Assembly: GCA_019695395.1 (NCBI GenBank)
Contig: JAIBAD010000015.1
Coordinates: 1-38,822 of the forward strand
Reading direction: 5' to 3'
Length of the DNA: 38,822 bases
Source of the DNA: Alphaproteobacteria bacterium
Lineage (GTDB): Bacteria > Pseudomonadota > Alphaproteobacteria > JAEUKQ01 > JAIBAD01
Each line of letters opens with the position of its first letter. Position 1 is the stretch's first letter. Position numbers and translations under genes: made by a program. Below are positions 22,880 through 31,664 of the stretch, one piece after another. The notes beneath the pieces are model-generated. The model was not told the DNA's origin. It made no database searches and saw nothing but the letters and a program-made list of their open reading frames with translations.

Positions 22880-23911
22880 TTAAACTGTATGTTTGGGATC
22901 CACCAATGCCGCAAGATAGGGTTGACCAGATTGATCATTGGTAACTAACCCTTCAACCGTACCAGATCCATTGCTACCGAACCCTGCCATCGATTGAGAG
23001 AGAAAAGAGTTGTTTGTAGAAGCAAGCGGCATAGTACTAAAAAGATCATCTATTGATACTTTACCTTCAACATCTGTTTCAACATATTCAATATTAGAAT
23101 AATAATCCTTAAATCCTGTAATCTTACTCAGAGCATAAAATTCTGTTGATGATGTCCTCATGAAATCATAATCAAGCAAACTGTCATATCCCAAATGAAC
23201 TGTATCTATATCTTTTCCTCCATCTATATAGTCTTCAGAATTATCAGCATGTACGATAAATAAATCATCTCCTTCTTCGCCTAACGCATAGTCTATCCCT
23301 GTTTTTAAAATAATAATATCCTCACCCATACCACCTTTGACTATATCATCCCCATCACCCCCATCAATAATATCATCCCCATAGCTTCCTATGATTATAT
23401 CATTATCATTTCCACCAAAAAGTTTATTGCTACCCCCACGGCCAGCATATATTTTATCATTTCCATTTCCACCATCCATTGTATCATCACCATCATATTC
23501 CCCATTTAATACATCATCACCATCATCGCCAGAAAGAATATCTCTACCTAATCCCGCTAGTATATTATCATTTCCATTTCCGCCATTAAGTAAATCATTG
23601 TCACTTGCACCATCTATCAAATCATTTCCATTCCCCCCAAAAATTTGATCATTACCATCATCACCTACTAATATATCCTTTAAATCACCACCCACTAAAA
23701 TATCATCACCATCTACACCCGAAAATCTATAGCTATCTACACCATTAGCATCACCCACAAGAATATCATCGCCAGCAGTACCCACTACATCAATAATTAA
23801 TGGCATTATATTATTTTGACTAAATTCTTTTTTTTCATCATTACCTGAAAAATAAAATTGTTTTGAATTTGATAATTGTTTTTTTAAAATTTCTTTTGCA
23901 TTTTGTTTCAT
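22880..23911 (-). CDS. RTX (hemolysin-type calcium-binding repeat) protein 2
   Basis: 343 residues; AAAGG precedes the ATG. After a charged N-terminus (~45 residues, no cleavable signal) residues ~48-225 hold about 14 calcium-binding nonapeptides (GGNGNDLID, GGNGNDNIL, GDDGDDVLN, GGDGDDIVK). The C-terminal ~110 residues are non-repetitive and match RTX protein 1: DGG..D...Y..L.DY.F, then IEYV.T, a Ser-Gln-Ser.....F motif and a DQSG near the end. This shared tail is the likely type I secretion signal. The N-terminal Lys-rich start and lack of a hydrophobic core argue against Sec export. Function is probably extracellular and calcium-dependent; no toxin or enzyme domain is visible. Confidence 0.88.
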   Translation of the reverse strand: MKQNAKEILKKQLSNSKQFYFSGNDEKKEFSQNNIMPLIIDVVGTAGDDILVGDANGVDSYRFSGVDGDDILVGGDLKDILVGDDGNDQIFGGNGNDLIDGASDNDLLNGGNGNDNILAGLGRDILSGDDGDDVLNGEYDGDDTMDGGNGNDKIYAGRGGSNKLFGGNDNDIIIGSYGDDIIDGGDGDDIVKGGMGEDIIILKTGIDYALGEEGDDLFIVHADNSEDYIDGGKDIDTVHLGYDSLLDYDFMRTSSTEFYALSKITGFKDYYSNIEYVETDVEGKVSIDDLFSTMPLASTNNSFLSQSMAGFGSNGSGTVEGLVTNDQSGQPYLAALVDPKHTV

Positions 23912-24246
23912 AATATGGACCTTTTAATCAAGTTATTTAATTATAATATGTGTTATATATAGATCCGTAAATTTCTTATGTATAGGAATATATGGTTAAT
24001 TAAATTAATTTATATTTTTTTAAAATTAAAAATAAATTTATTTTTTATTAAAATAAAAACCTGCTAGACCAAATGCATCTTAGATTTGTTATAAAAAAAT
24101 TTAACTATCATCTTGATCTTTTTATTCAAAATCCACAGTAAAAATAAAAATTACCTATTCAATTTTGAATATTTTATTGTCTAATTTTTTTACAATCTTG
24201 TCTAAAAGGCTCTTGTTATTTTTTAATTAAATAATACCCTTTATCT

Positions 24247-24402
24247 GTATTTGGGGAGTAGCCTCCCTTTGGGATTCAATCAACATGCTTGTGCCACCCA
24301 GTACATGGTTGGATCAGCGCTTCGGCGTTTGGCAAGACCAATACGTATTATCAGGATATTTTCCGGCAAATCCTGTGTAATATGTATTGTGTTTAGGGCC
24401 GG
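24247..24402 (+). ncRNA. yybP-ykoY manganese riboswitch upstream of mntP
   Basis: The conserved 5' core GGGGAGTAGCC (24253-24263), the loop sequence TCAACATGC and the 3' AGACC (24336-24340) occur in the right order. P1 can form between GTATTTGG (24247-24254) and CCAATAC (24338-24344). After the aptamer, CCGGC and GCCGG can pair next to the GGAG ribosome site of mntP, suggesting control of translation. Mn2+ binding would switch on the exporter gene. The 335 bp before it (23912-24246) hold no gene; they are AT-rich and contain the divergent upstream region of RTX gene 2. Confidence 0.88.
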
Positions 24403-24414
24403 TTGGAGCAAATC

Positions 24415-24972
24415 ATGAGCTTTATTTCAAACACTATTGTTGCTTTTAGTATGTCAGCGGATGCTTTCGCAATTTCCGTTAACAAAGATATTACCCTTCA
24501 TAGACCTAAAATTAAACATGCCTTCAAAATAGGATTAATATTTGGGGGAATTGAAACATTGACACCCATTATCGGATGGGGATTAGGTATGATGGCAAAC
24601 AAATCAATAGCCTTTATTGATCATTGGCTTGCTTTTACCATTCTATCTTTAATTGGTGGTAAAATGATTTATGAAACCTTTCATGATGAACTTATTACAT
24701 CTAAAAGATCACATAAATTTTGGCTTTTAATTTTAACAGCGCTTGGTACCAGTATCGATGCACTGGCTATAGGTGCAACTCTTACTTTATTAAATGTTAA
24801 TATATGGATGATGGCTGGTATGATTGGAATAGCAACTTTTATTATGGTCACAATTGGCATCATGACAGGTCATTATCTCGGCACCAAAACCGGAAAGGCC
24901 ACAGAATTTTTAGGTGAGGTATGTTTAATTGCCATAGGTGCAAAAATACTTATTGAGCATCTTACCCTATAG
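24415..24972 (+). CDS. mntP: Manganese efflux pump MntP
   Basis: 185 residues from the ATG at 24415, with GGAG 6 bp upstream; an in-frame TTG at 24403 overlaps that site and is rejected. Length and topology match MntP (~188 residues, six helices in two inverted halves). The paired Asp motifs are present: SMSADAFAISV in helix 1 and GTSIDALAIGATL in helix 4, with GGIETLTP and the C-terminal 'LGEVCLIAIGAKILIEH'. It exports Mn2+ from the cytoplasm. The upstream yybP-ykoY riboswitch independently supports the assignment and indicates induction by manganese. Confidence 0.93.
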   Translation: MSFISNTIVAFSMSADAFAISVNKDITLHRPKIKHAFKIGLIFGGIETLTPIIGWGLGMMANKSIAFIDHWLAFTILSLIGGKMIYETFHDELITSKRSHKFWLLILTALGTSIDALAIGATLTLLNVNIWMMAGMIGIATFIMVTIGIMTGHYLGTKTGKATEFLGEVCLIAIGAKILIEHLTL

Positions 24973-24999
24973 TAAGATAAATACCTGTATTTACCTTAT
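24973..24999. terminator. Weak bidirectional hairpin between mntP and the GNAT gene
   Basis: TAAGATAAATAC and GTATTTACCTTA pair with one mismatch across a 2-nt loop between two convergent stop codons. The tail is not a clean T-run. Confidence 0.35.
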
Positions 25000-25001
25000 T
25001 G

Positions 25002-25496
25002 TTATGTTATTGTTGGTTTAATTTTTTTAGAAAAAACAAAATCGACAAAATTAAAATCACCCATTTTAACGGGTATTTCATCAATTTTAATGAAATGTTG
25101 CCGAAGGTAAAATTGTTGAGCGTGCAAATTATCCCGATTTACTAATAATCGTATTTCTTGGCTTTTTGGAAATGCCTTAATAATTACATTGATTAATTGT
25201 TTTCCTATCCCTTGTCCTTGCAATGTGGGTAAAATATATAATTTTTTTAACCAAACTATAGACTCTTCTTGATAGGCTGACACATATCCCACTTTTTGGG
25301 TATCCAATATAGCTATAAAGAAAATGTGACCAGACCGCATTTCCTTTTTAAGATTTTCCAAACTATAAATACGATCCAACATATTATTAATCTGTTCTTG
25401 CGTTAATATGTGCGCATAACTAACTGGCCATATAAGACGTGCTAGATCAATAATATCATTAAGTTCATCAGCTTTTATTGATTTGATATGTATCAT
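25002..25496 (-). CDS. GNAT family N-acetyltransferase
   Basis: 164 residues with the GNAT fold order. The acetyl-CoA loop QGQGIGKQL (motif A, Q-x-x-G-x-G) follows the strand WLKKLYILPTL. Motif B 'IRLLVNRDNLHAQQFYLRQHFIKID' is typical of the family. The substrate is unknown; such small enzymes acetylate amines on antibiotics, ribosomal proteins or small molecules. It converges on mntP with a 29-bp gap and has no visible Shine-Dalgarno. No operon partner is visible. Confidence 0.85.
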   Translation of the reverse strand: MIHIKSIKADELNDIIDLARLIWPVSYAHILTQEQINNMLDRIYSLENLKKEMRSGHIFFIAILDTQKVGYVSAYQEESIVWLKKLYILPTLQGQGIGKQLINVIIKAFPKSQEIRLLVNRDNLHAQQFYLRQHFIKIDEIPVKMGDFNFVDFVFSKKIKPTIT

Positions 25497-25577
25497 ATAA
25501 AATGTTTATAACATATATACATAAATAATTAAGAATAATGATCTAGTAATCAGAGTTTAAATACCTAAATGTAATGA

Positions 25578-26072
25578 ATGACTAATTTAAATACTCTTGC
25601 TGTCTATATAGATAAATATTTACAATACCAAATATTCGCCATAAAAAATTATCCAACAGAAGGAATTATCACGATACGAAGTGATGATTTTACAAATTCA
25701 CTTTCTTTAATACATTCTTTTAGTTGCGAAATAAATCAAAAAATAACAGGTGGGCTAAGGAAGGTTTTTGTATTTGATCATCAAGATTATTATGTAAGCA
25801 TAATGAGAAAAAGAATTTCTATCTACCGGTTTAGACCAGATAGACAAAATTTATCCTATATAGATATAAAACAATTCAATCATTTTTATACAGGTAAATA
25901 TGTAGCGTCAGAACGGCAAATTAAAAAATTGGTCAACGCAAAACTTGAAAAAGACATGACCATTCACTATGAAAATGTAAAAAATCCAATACATGCAATT
26001 TATGCTTTAGGACTTTTATATTTCGCTGAAAACGATCTTGATCAATATGATAAACTTTGGGGTTCTTATTAG
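25578..26072 (+). CDS. Hypothetical protein
   Basis: 164 residues, not recognised. It is soluble, with no signal peptide or membrane segment. It is rich in Tyr, Lys, Ile and Asp, with a beta-strand pattern in the middle (KVFVFDHQDYYVSIMRKRIS) and a helical C-terminus. No cysteines or obvious catalytic motif apart from scattered His and Asp. It lies in the accessory stretch between the GNAT gene and the integrase remnant, so it may be cargo of the former integrated element. Coding is supported mainly by length and a single clean frame. The start has no strong Shine-Dalgarno, and there is another ATG just upstream out of frame. Confidence 0.6.
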   Translation: MTNLNTLAVYIDKYLQYQIFAIKNYPTEGIITIRSDDFTNSLSLIHSFSCEINQKITGGLRKVFVFDHQDYYVSIMRKRISIYRFRPDRQNLSYIDIKQFNHFYTGKYVASERQIKKLVNAKLEKDMTIHYENVKNPIHAIYALGLLYFAENDLDQYDKLWGSY

Positions 26073-26099
26073 TTTTATTGTACTAATGAGATATTTTAT

Positions 26100-26327
26100 T
26101 ACATATTCATGCATACTGCGGCTATATGGATGGCTCAGAACGGCATACCTATTTATGATATCTCGGGGATGTTAGGCCAGAGAGTTACAGCAACAACTGA
26201 ACGTTACGCTAAACATCAACCAGACTATCTTCGTAGAGCTGCGTGGAGTACTTTAAGAAATTCTGCGCCAGATATGCGCCAGAATAGAAATACAGAGAGA
26301 AGGTCTTCATATAAAAATACCAGCTAA
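26100..26327 (+). pseudogene. Tyrosine integrase remnant (C-terminal catalytic part)
   Basis: Only the last ~75 residues of a phage-type tyrosine recombinase remain. 'HTAAIWMAQNGIPIYDISGML' corresponds to the box II histidine region, and TTERYAKHQPDYLRRA carries the nucleophilic Tyr. The residue before His-Thr-Ala, normally the catalytic Arg, is Met. The box I Arg and the whole N-terminal half are absent; in-frame sequence upstream reaches a stop at 26070-26072. It cannot be an active recombinase. It ends 14 bp before the 3' end of tRNA-Val, the usual place for such an integrase. Confidence 0.8.
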
Positions 26328-26341
26328 ATCAAGGATTTAAA

Positions 26342-26417
26342 TGGTGGGCGATGACGGACTCGAACCGCCGACCCTCTCGGTGTAAACGAGACGCTCTACC
26401 AACTGAGCTAACCGCCC
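26342..26417 (-). tRNA. tRNA-Val (anticodon UAC)
   Basis: 76 nt including encoded CCA. The acceptor stem GGGCGGT pairs with ATCGCCC (one G-U). The D arm is TAGCTCAGTTGGTAGAG, the anticodon loop TTTACAC sits in a CTCG/CGAG stem, and the T arm contains GGTTCGAACC. Confidence 0.96.
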
Positions 26418-26423
26418 TATTTA

Positions 26424-26472
26424 TAAAAAAACAGATCGGCCAAAAGAATATATTGGTACTTTCAGCCGATCT
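26424..26472 (-). terminator. hupB terminator directly before tRNA-Val
   Basis: On the minus strand AGATCGGC and GCCGATCT pair around a 24-nt loop, followed by GTTTTTTTATAA. The T-run ends a few bases before the tRNA 5' end. Confidence 0.75.
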
Positions 26473-26487
26473 ATTCTTTAAAAGATA

Positions 26488-26769
26488 TTAACGCTTTTTA
26501 TTAACAGCTTCTTTTAAACTTTTTCCTGCGCGGAATTTAGGCTGTTTAGAAGCTGGTATTTTAATAGTTTCACCTGTACGAGGATTACGTCCTTCTGTAG
26601 CTTTGCGTTTTGCAACGGCAAAGGTACCAAAGCCTACGAGACGTACTTCATCACCCTTAACTAAGGCATGTTCAATTGCTTCAAAAACTGCATCAACAGC
26701 TTCTGTAGCTTTAGTTTTAGACAATTCTGTTTTGTCTGCAACAACATTAACGAGATCGTTTTTATTCAC
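26488..26769 (-). CDS. hupB: DNA-binding protein HU
   Basis: 93 residues, the normal size. HU signatures are clear: N-terminal MNKNDLVNVVADKTELSK, the helix 'ATEAVDAVFEAIEHAL', then GFGTFAVAKRKATEGRNPRT (the arm, with the conserved Arg-Asn-Pro) and KFRAGKSLKEAVN. It is a dimeric nucleoid protein that bends DNA. The start is GTG, supported by AAGGGG about 10 bp upstream. It follows lon, as is usual in alphaproteobacteria. It has its own promoter-like site (26849-26878) and an intrinsic terminator. Confidence 0.96.
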   Translation of the reverse strand: MNKNDLVNVVADKTELSKTKATEAVDAVFEAIEHALVKGDEVRLVGFGTFAVAKRKATEGRNPRTGETIKIPASKQPKFRAGKSLKEAVNKKR

Positions 26770-26848
26770 CGTATTTTACCCCTTATAGGATCAAACGAAA
26801 TAATAAATATTAAAGTTTATGTCCCCCTGAATCTCTGGAAAACAAGGG

Positions 26849-26878
26849 ATTTTAGACAGGGTTTATCGACTTCGTCAA
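26849..26878 (-). promoter_or_regulatory. Candidate sigma70 promoter of hupB
   Basis: On the minus strand TTGACG, an 18-bp spacer and TAAAAT, giving a leader of about 75 nt before the GTG start. Confidence 0.6.
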
Positions 26879-26935
26879 TCTATAAAACTACTCAAAGCAA
26901 AGATTTTTTAAAAAAAAGGTGATAAAAAGCACTAT

Positions 26936-29353
26936 TTAATGAGTTATCATAGAATCATGGTCGTTTTTAGCAATATTTGATGCAATTTTCTTTGCTTCTT
27001 CTTGCTCTTCATTCCATTCTATTTTTGTTAAAGGTTTAACCAACGCATGATATAAAACCTCATCAACAGACTTGACTGGAATGATTTTCAATCCAGTTTT
27101 TACATTATCTGGTATTTCTGCCAAATCTTTTTCATTATCAATAGGTATTAAGGCCGTTTTTATACCTGCACGTAAAGCTGCGAGCAGCTTTTCCTTTAAT
27201 CCACCAATTGGTAAAACTCTTCCCCTTAAAGTAACTTCTCCTGTCATGGCAACATCACGGCGTACAGCTATACTAGTTAAAACTGATACAATTGATGTAA
27301 CCATCGCCACACCAGCAGATGGGCCATCTTTGGGTGTTGCACCTTCGGGTACATGCACATGGATATCTTTTTTATCAAAAATTGTAGGTTTAATACCGAA
27401 ATCAGCCGCGCGTGATTTCACATAGCTTTCTGCAGCTTGAACCGATTCTTTCATAACATCACCCAATTTACCCGTGGCTGTCACTTTACCCTTACCTGGT
27501 AGCGTAACTGCTTCTATGGTAAGAATCTCTCCCCCAACCTCGGTCCATGCTAAACCTGTTGTAACACCAACCAAATCAGATAATTCTGTTTCTCCAAAAC
27601 GAAACTTACGAATACCCGCATATTTTTCTAAATTATCAACAGTGATAGTAACTTTTTTAGAATTGTTCATCAAAATTTCTTTAATTGATTTACGGGATAA
27701 ATTTGCAATTTCACGTTCAAGATTACGCACACCTGCTTCACGCGTATAATAACGAATCAAATCACGCAAAGCGCCATCCGTAATTGACCATTCATTACTT
27801 TTTAATCCATGGTCTTTTAATTGTTTATCTAACAAATGTCTTTTCGCAATTTCAACTTTTTCATCTTCGGTATAGCCAGATAAACGTATAATTTCCATAC
27901 GATCCAACAAGGGCTGGGGCATACGTAAACTATTGGCCGTTGTCACAAACATAATATCAGACAAGTCATAATCAACTTCAAGATAGTGATCATTAAAGGT
28001 TGAATTTTGTTCCGGATCCAAAACTTCTAATAAAGCAGAAGATGGATCACCCCGCCAATCCGCACCCAATTTATCAATTTCATCTAATAAAAATAAAGGA
28101 TTAGATGATTTCGCCTTTTTCATGGCTTGAATAATTTTGCCTGGCATAGATCCAATATATGTCCGTCTATGACCACGAATTTCTGCTTCATCCCGTACCC
28201 CGCCAAGTGACATACGCACAAAATTACGGCCTGTCGCCTTGGCAATAGATTTCCCCAAAGATGTTTTTCCAACACCAGGGGGTCCAACCAAACAAAGAAT
28301 AGGACCTTTGACTTTTTTCATACGTTGTTGAACAGCCAGATATTCTAAAATACGTTCTTTAACCTTTTCCAACCCGTAATGATCCGTATTTAGAACCTTT
28401 TCGGCAAGTTTAATATCGCGTTTAACTTTTGTTGTATTGTGCCAAGGTATATTCAAAAGCCAATCTAAATAATTACGTACAACTGTTGCTTCCGCTGACA
28501 TTGGGCTCATCGAACGCAATTTTTTTAATTCAGCCATGGCTTTTTCATTGGCTTCTTTACTAAGCTTGGTATTTTTTATTTTTTCTTCTAATTCACCAAG
28601 TTCATCTTTACCTTCTTCCCCTTCTCCAAGCTCTTTCTGAATCGCCTTCATTTGCTCATTCAAATAATATTCACGTTGGGTTTTTTCCATCTGTCTTTTA
28701 ACACGGCTGCGAATTCTTCTTTCAACTTGAAGAACACCAATTTCGCTTTCCATTAAATTATTAACGCGCTCTAGTCGATCATTGATATTAATAATTTCTA
28801 ATAATTCTTGTTTATCTGAAATTTTTAAACCTAAATGGGACGCAATAGTATCTGCAAGCTTACTTGCTTCTTCAATTTGATTAATTGAAACTAAAACTTC
28901 AGGGGGTACCTTTTTATTTAGTTTCATATATTGTTCGAATTGGGAAACCACAGATCTTAATAAGGCTTCAACTTCAAGGGGGTCACCCGAAGTTTCTTGC
29001 AAAACATCTGCATAGGCTTGAAAAAAAGATTCATTATCAGCAAAATGGCTTATTTTTGCCCGTTGCTTTCCCTCAACTAATACTTTAACTGTGCCATCTG
29101 GTAATCTTAAAAGTTGTAAAACCGTACCAATCGTACCAATACGATAAAGATCGTCCTTGCCCGGATCTTCTTGTGATGCAGATTTTTGGGTAACAAGTAA
29201 TATTTGTTTATCTTCTCTCATCATATCTTCAAGAGCACGGACAGATTTCTCTCTCCCCACAAATAAAGGAACAATCATATGAGGAAACATTACAATGTCA
29301 CGTAAAGGAAGAACTGGAAAGAGATGTTCTGTTGTTAAAGATTGGGGTTCCAT
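26936..29353 (-). CDS. lon: ATP-dependent protease Lon
   Basis: 805 residues, full length for bacterial LonA. The N-terminal substrate-binding domain starts 'LFPVLPLRDIVMFPHMIVPLFVGR'. A coiled-coil segment lies around 190-290. The AAA+ module has Walker A GPPGVGKTS and Walker B FLLDEIDK. The C-terminal protease domain has the Ser-Lys dyad: Ser679 in KDGPSAGV and Lys722 in GGLKEKLL, the same numbers as in E. coli Lon. It degrades misfolded and regulatory proteins in the cytoplasm. GAGG precedes the ATG. No clear heat-shock promoter was identified in the 157 bp before it. Confidence 0.98.
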   Translation of the reverse strand: MEPQSLTTEHLFPVLPLRDIVMFPHMIVPLFVGREKSVRALEDMMREDKQILLVTQKSASQEDPGKDDLYRIGTIGTVLQLLRLPDGTVKVLVEGKQRAKISHFADNESFFQAYADVLQETSGDPLEVEALLRSVVSQFEQYMKLNKKVPPEVLVSINQIEEASKLADTIASHLGLKISDKQELLEIININDRLERVNNLMESEIGVLQVERRIRSRVKRQMEKTQREYYLNEQMKAIQKELGEGEEGKDELGELEEKIKNTKLSKEANEKAMAELKKLRSMSPMSAEATVVRNYLDWLLNIPWHNTTKVKRDIKLAEKVLNTDHYGLEKVKERILEYLAVQQRMKKVKGPILCLVGPPGVGKTSLGKSIAKATGRNFVRMSLGGVRDEAEIRGHRRTYIGSMPGKIIQAMKKAKSSNPLFLLDEIDKLGADWRGDPSSALLEVLDPEQNSTFNDHYLEVDYDLSDIMFVTTANSLRMPQPLLDRMEIIRLSGYTEDEKVEIAKRHLLDKQLKDHGLKSNEWSITDGALRDLIRYYTREAGVRNLEREIANLSRKSIKEILMNNSKKVTITVDNLEKYAGIRKFRFGETELSDLVGVTTGLAWTEVGGEILTIEAVTLPGKGKVTATGKLGDVMKESVQAAESYVKSRAADFGIKPTIFDKKDIHVHVPEGATPKDGPSAGVAMVTSIVSVLTSIAVRRDVAMTGEVTLRGRVLPIGGLKEKLLAALRAGIKTALIPIDNEKDLAEIPDNVKTGLKIIPVKSVDEVLYHALVKPLTKIEWNEEQEEAKKIASNIAKNDHDSMITH

Positions 29354-29510
29354 ATAACCTCTAGCTTTGTTTATTTAAAAAGGACCAAATAGTATTTAGT
29401 ATCTCGCCCTACGATATAAAAGATGTACCTTAAAAAAAAATTACAAGGGTTAGTTTAAAGAAATTAGAATTATACCATTTAAGAAATTTTCGATATATAA
29501 TCCTTTTATC

Positions 29511-30794
29511 TTATGAATGGGTACCACTGTTTGTCGTGATATCCTCTCTCTTATCGGTGTAAATATAAATAGGTTTCGATCTATTTTCGATAACTTCTTT
29601 ACTGATGACAATCTTTTCAACGCTATTCAAACCTGGCAATTCAAACATAGGTTCAAGCAAAATCGATTCCATAATTGAACGCAATCCACGTGCCCCCGTT
29701 TTTCGAATAATTGCTTTACCTGCAACTGCTTTTAGTGCATCTTCGGTAAATTCAAGCCGAACATTATCCATTTCAAAAAGCTTTTGATATTGTTTTAAAA
29801 GCGCATTTTTTGGTTTAGATAATATATCCATCAATGCGCTTTCCGCTAAATCATCCAAAGTTGCAATAACAGGTAAACGTCCTATAAATTCAGGAATTAG
29901 TCCAAAACGAAGAAGATCTTCTGGTTCAACCTCACGTAATATATCACCGGTTTGGCGTTCATCTGGCCCTTTAACATCAGCACCAAACCCAATGGCAGAA
30001 CCTTTGCCACGTGACGAAATAATTTTCTCTAATCCAGAAAATGCACCCCCACAAATAAAAAGTATATTTGTCGTATCAACTTGTAAAAATTCTTGTTGGG
30101 GATGCTTACGGCCACCTTGGGGTGGAACAGAGGCAATTGTCCCTTCCATAATCTTTAAAAGGGCTTGTTGAACACCCTCCCCAGATACATCACGTGTAAT
30201 TGATGGATTATCTGATTTACGGCTAATTTTATCAACTTCATCAATATAAACAATACCTCGTTGGGCTCTTTCCACATTATAATCTGCTGCTTGCAAAAGC
30301 TTAAGAATAATATTTTCAACATCTTCACCAACATAACCAGCTTCCGTTAATGTTGTTGCATCAGCCATTGTAAAGGGAACATCGATAATACGTGCCAAAG
30401 TTTGTGCCAACAATGTCTTACCACATCCTGTAGGCCCAATAAGTAAAATATTTGATTTAGCGAGTTCAATGTCACCACTTTTTGTCGCGTTAGCTAATCT
30501 TTTATAATGGTTATGAACCGCAACCGCTAACACGCGTTTCGCGTAAGTTTGACCAATAACATAATCATCTAAAACCGTTCTGATATCGCGAGGTGTAGGA
30601 ATCCCATCACGAGATTTTACAAGAGATGTTCTATGTTCTTCACGGATAATATCCGTACAAAGTTCGACACATTCATCACAAATAAAAACAGTAGGGCCAG
30701 CAATTAATTTGCGCACTTCATGCTGGCTTTTGCCGCAAAAAGAGCAATAAAGAGTATTTTTATTTTCGCCACCACTATTTGTTGTCTTGGTCAT
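29511..30794 (-). CDS. clpX: ClpX, ATPase subunit of the Clp protease
   Basis: 427 residues, the normal size. The N-terminal zinc-binding domain has four cysteines (C17, C20, C39, C42 in CSFC...CDEC). The AAA+ domain has Walker A GPTGCGKT, Walker [10 protein letters not shown] and the RKSDN / [14 protein letters not shown] region. The GFGAD-type loop of ClpX proteins (IGFGADVKG) is present. It unfolds substrates and feeds them to ClpP, whose gene is 186 bp upstream. Confidence 0.98.
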   Translation of the reverse strand: MTKTTNSGGENKNTLYCSFCGKSQHEVRKLIAGPTVFICDECVELCTDIIREEHRTSLVKSRDGIPTPRDIRTVLDDYVIGQTYAKRVLAVAVHNHYKRLANATKSGDIELAKSNILLIGPTGCGKTLLAQTLARIIDVPFTMADATTLTEAGYVGEDVENIILKLLQAADYNVERAQRGIVYIDEVDKISRKSDNPSITRDVSGEGVQQALLKIMEGTIASVPPQGGRKHPQQEFLQVDTTNILFICGGAFSGLEKIISSRGKGSAIGFGADVKGPDERQTGDILREVEPEDLLRFGLIPEFIGRLPVIATLDDLAESALMDILSKPKNALLKQYQKLFEMDNVRLEFTEDALKAVAGKAIIRKTGARGLRSIMESILLEPMFELPGLNSVEKIVISKEVIENRSKPIYIYTDKREDITTNSGTHS

Positions 30795-30980
30795 TAATCA
30801 AATCCGTTACAATTAAATAATCTTTGGTAATCTCAGGCTAAGCCTATCATCCATATATCTTATTGGCAATCAATTATCTTACATAGAACTTTTTGATAAT
30901 TATTCAACTCTTTATCAATAGAACTATTATATTATGAAATTTAATATGATATAGTTAATTTTTAGTTACTTTCAAATATT

Positions 30981-31616
30981 TTATTGTTTTGTGCCAGGTT
31001 CAAGCATAGGTCTCTTTTCAAAAACATTATCAATAAGACCAAAATTTTTTGCTTCCTCTGGAATCATAAAACGGTCTCTTTCCATTGTTTGTTCAATAAT
31101 CGCCAAAGGTTGTTCTGTATGTTTTACATAAAGTTGATTTAAACGTGCGCGTGTTAATAAAATATCCTTGGCATGTATTTCTATATCTGTTGCTTGACCT
31201 TGGAATCCACCAGAAGGTTGATGAATCATAATTTTTGCATTGGGTGTTGAAAAACGCTTACCTTTTGTACCAGCTGTTAACAAAAGCGACCCCATAGACG
31301 CCGCCAACCCCATACACACAGTTGAAACTTCGGGTCTTATATATTGGATGGTATCATAAATAGCTAAACCAGATGTTACTAAACCACCGGGCGAATTAAT
31401 ATAAATTGAAATATCTTTTGTAGGATTTTCTGATTCAAGAAATAAAAGCTGGGCACATGCTAAACTTGCCATCGAATCATTTACTGGACCAACTAAAAAA
31501 ATTATCCTTTCTTTTAATAATCTTGAATAAATATCATAAGCCCGTTCCCCCCGATTAGTTTGTTCAATCACCATCGGGACAAGAAAATTCATATACATCT
31601 CATTTGGGTCTTGCAC
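30981..31616 (-). CDS. clpP: ClpP protease subunit
   Basis: 211 residues. The catalytic triad is Ser107 ([11 protein letters not shown]), His132 (MIHQPSGG) and Asp181 (ERDRFM). The N-terminal '[25 protein letters not shown]' is the usual mature start of alphaproteobacterial ClpP. The start codon is GTG, fixed by AAAGGAG 7 bp upstream; the first eight residues may be a short propeptide. It forms the tetradecameric proteolytic chamber used by ClpX. It follows tig by 48 bp, so the two are probably co-transcribed. Confidence 0.98.
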   Translation of the reverse strand: MQDPNEMYMNFLVPMVIEQTNRGERAYDIYSRLLKERIIFLVGPVNDSMASLACAQLLFLESENPTKDISIYINSPGGLVTSGLAIYDTIQYIRPEVSTVCMGLAASMGSLLLTAGTKGKRFSTPNAKIMIHQPSGGFQGQATDIEIHAKDILLTRARLNQLYVKHTEQPLAIIEQTMERDRFMIPEEAKNFGLIDNVFEKRPMLEPGTKQ

Positions 31617-31664
31617 GACCTTGCTCCTTTATTTAAATAAAAACCAATTATTATTTATAATTAT

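Noticed and set aside
23391-23648. Plus-strand frame rich in Ser-Phe-Pro
   Set aside because: Antisense of the RTX calcium-binding repeats.
29354-29510. Heat-shock (RpoH-type) promoter before lon
   Set aside because: A CTTG occurs, but no matching -10 at the right spacing could be found.
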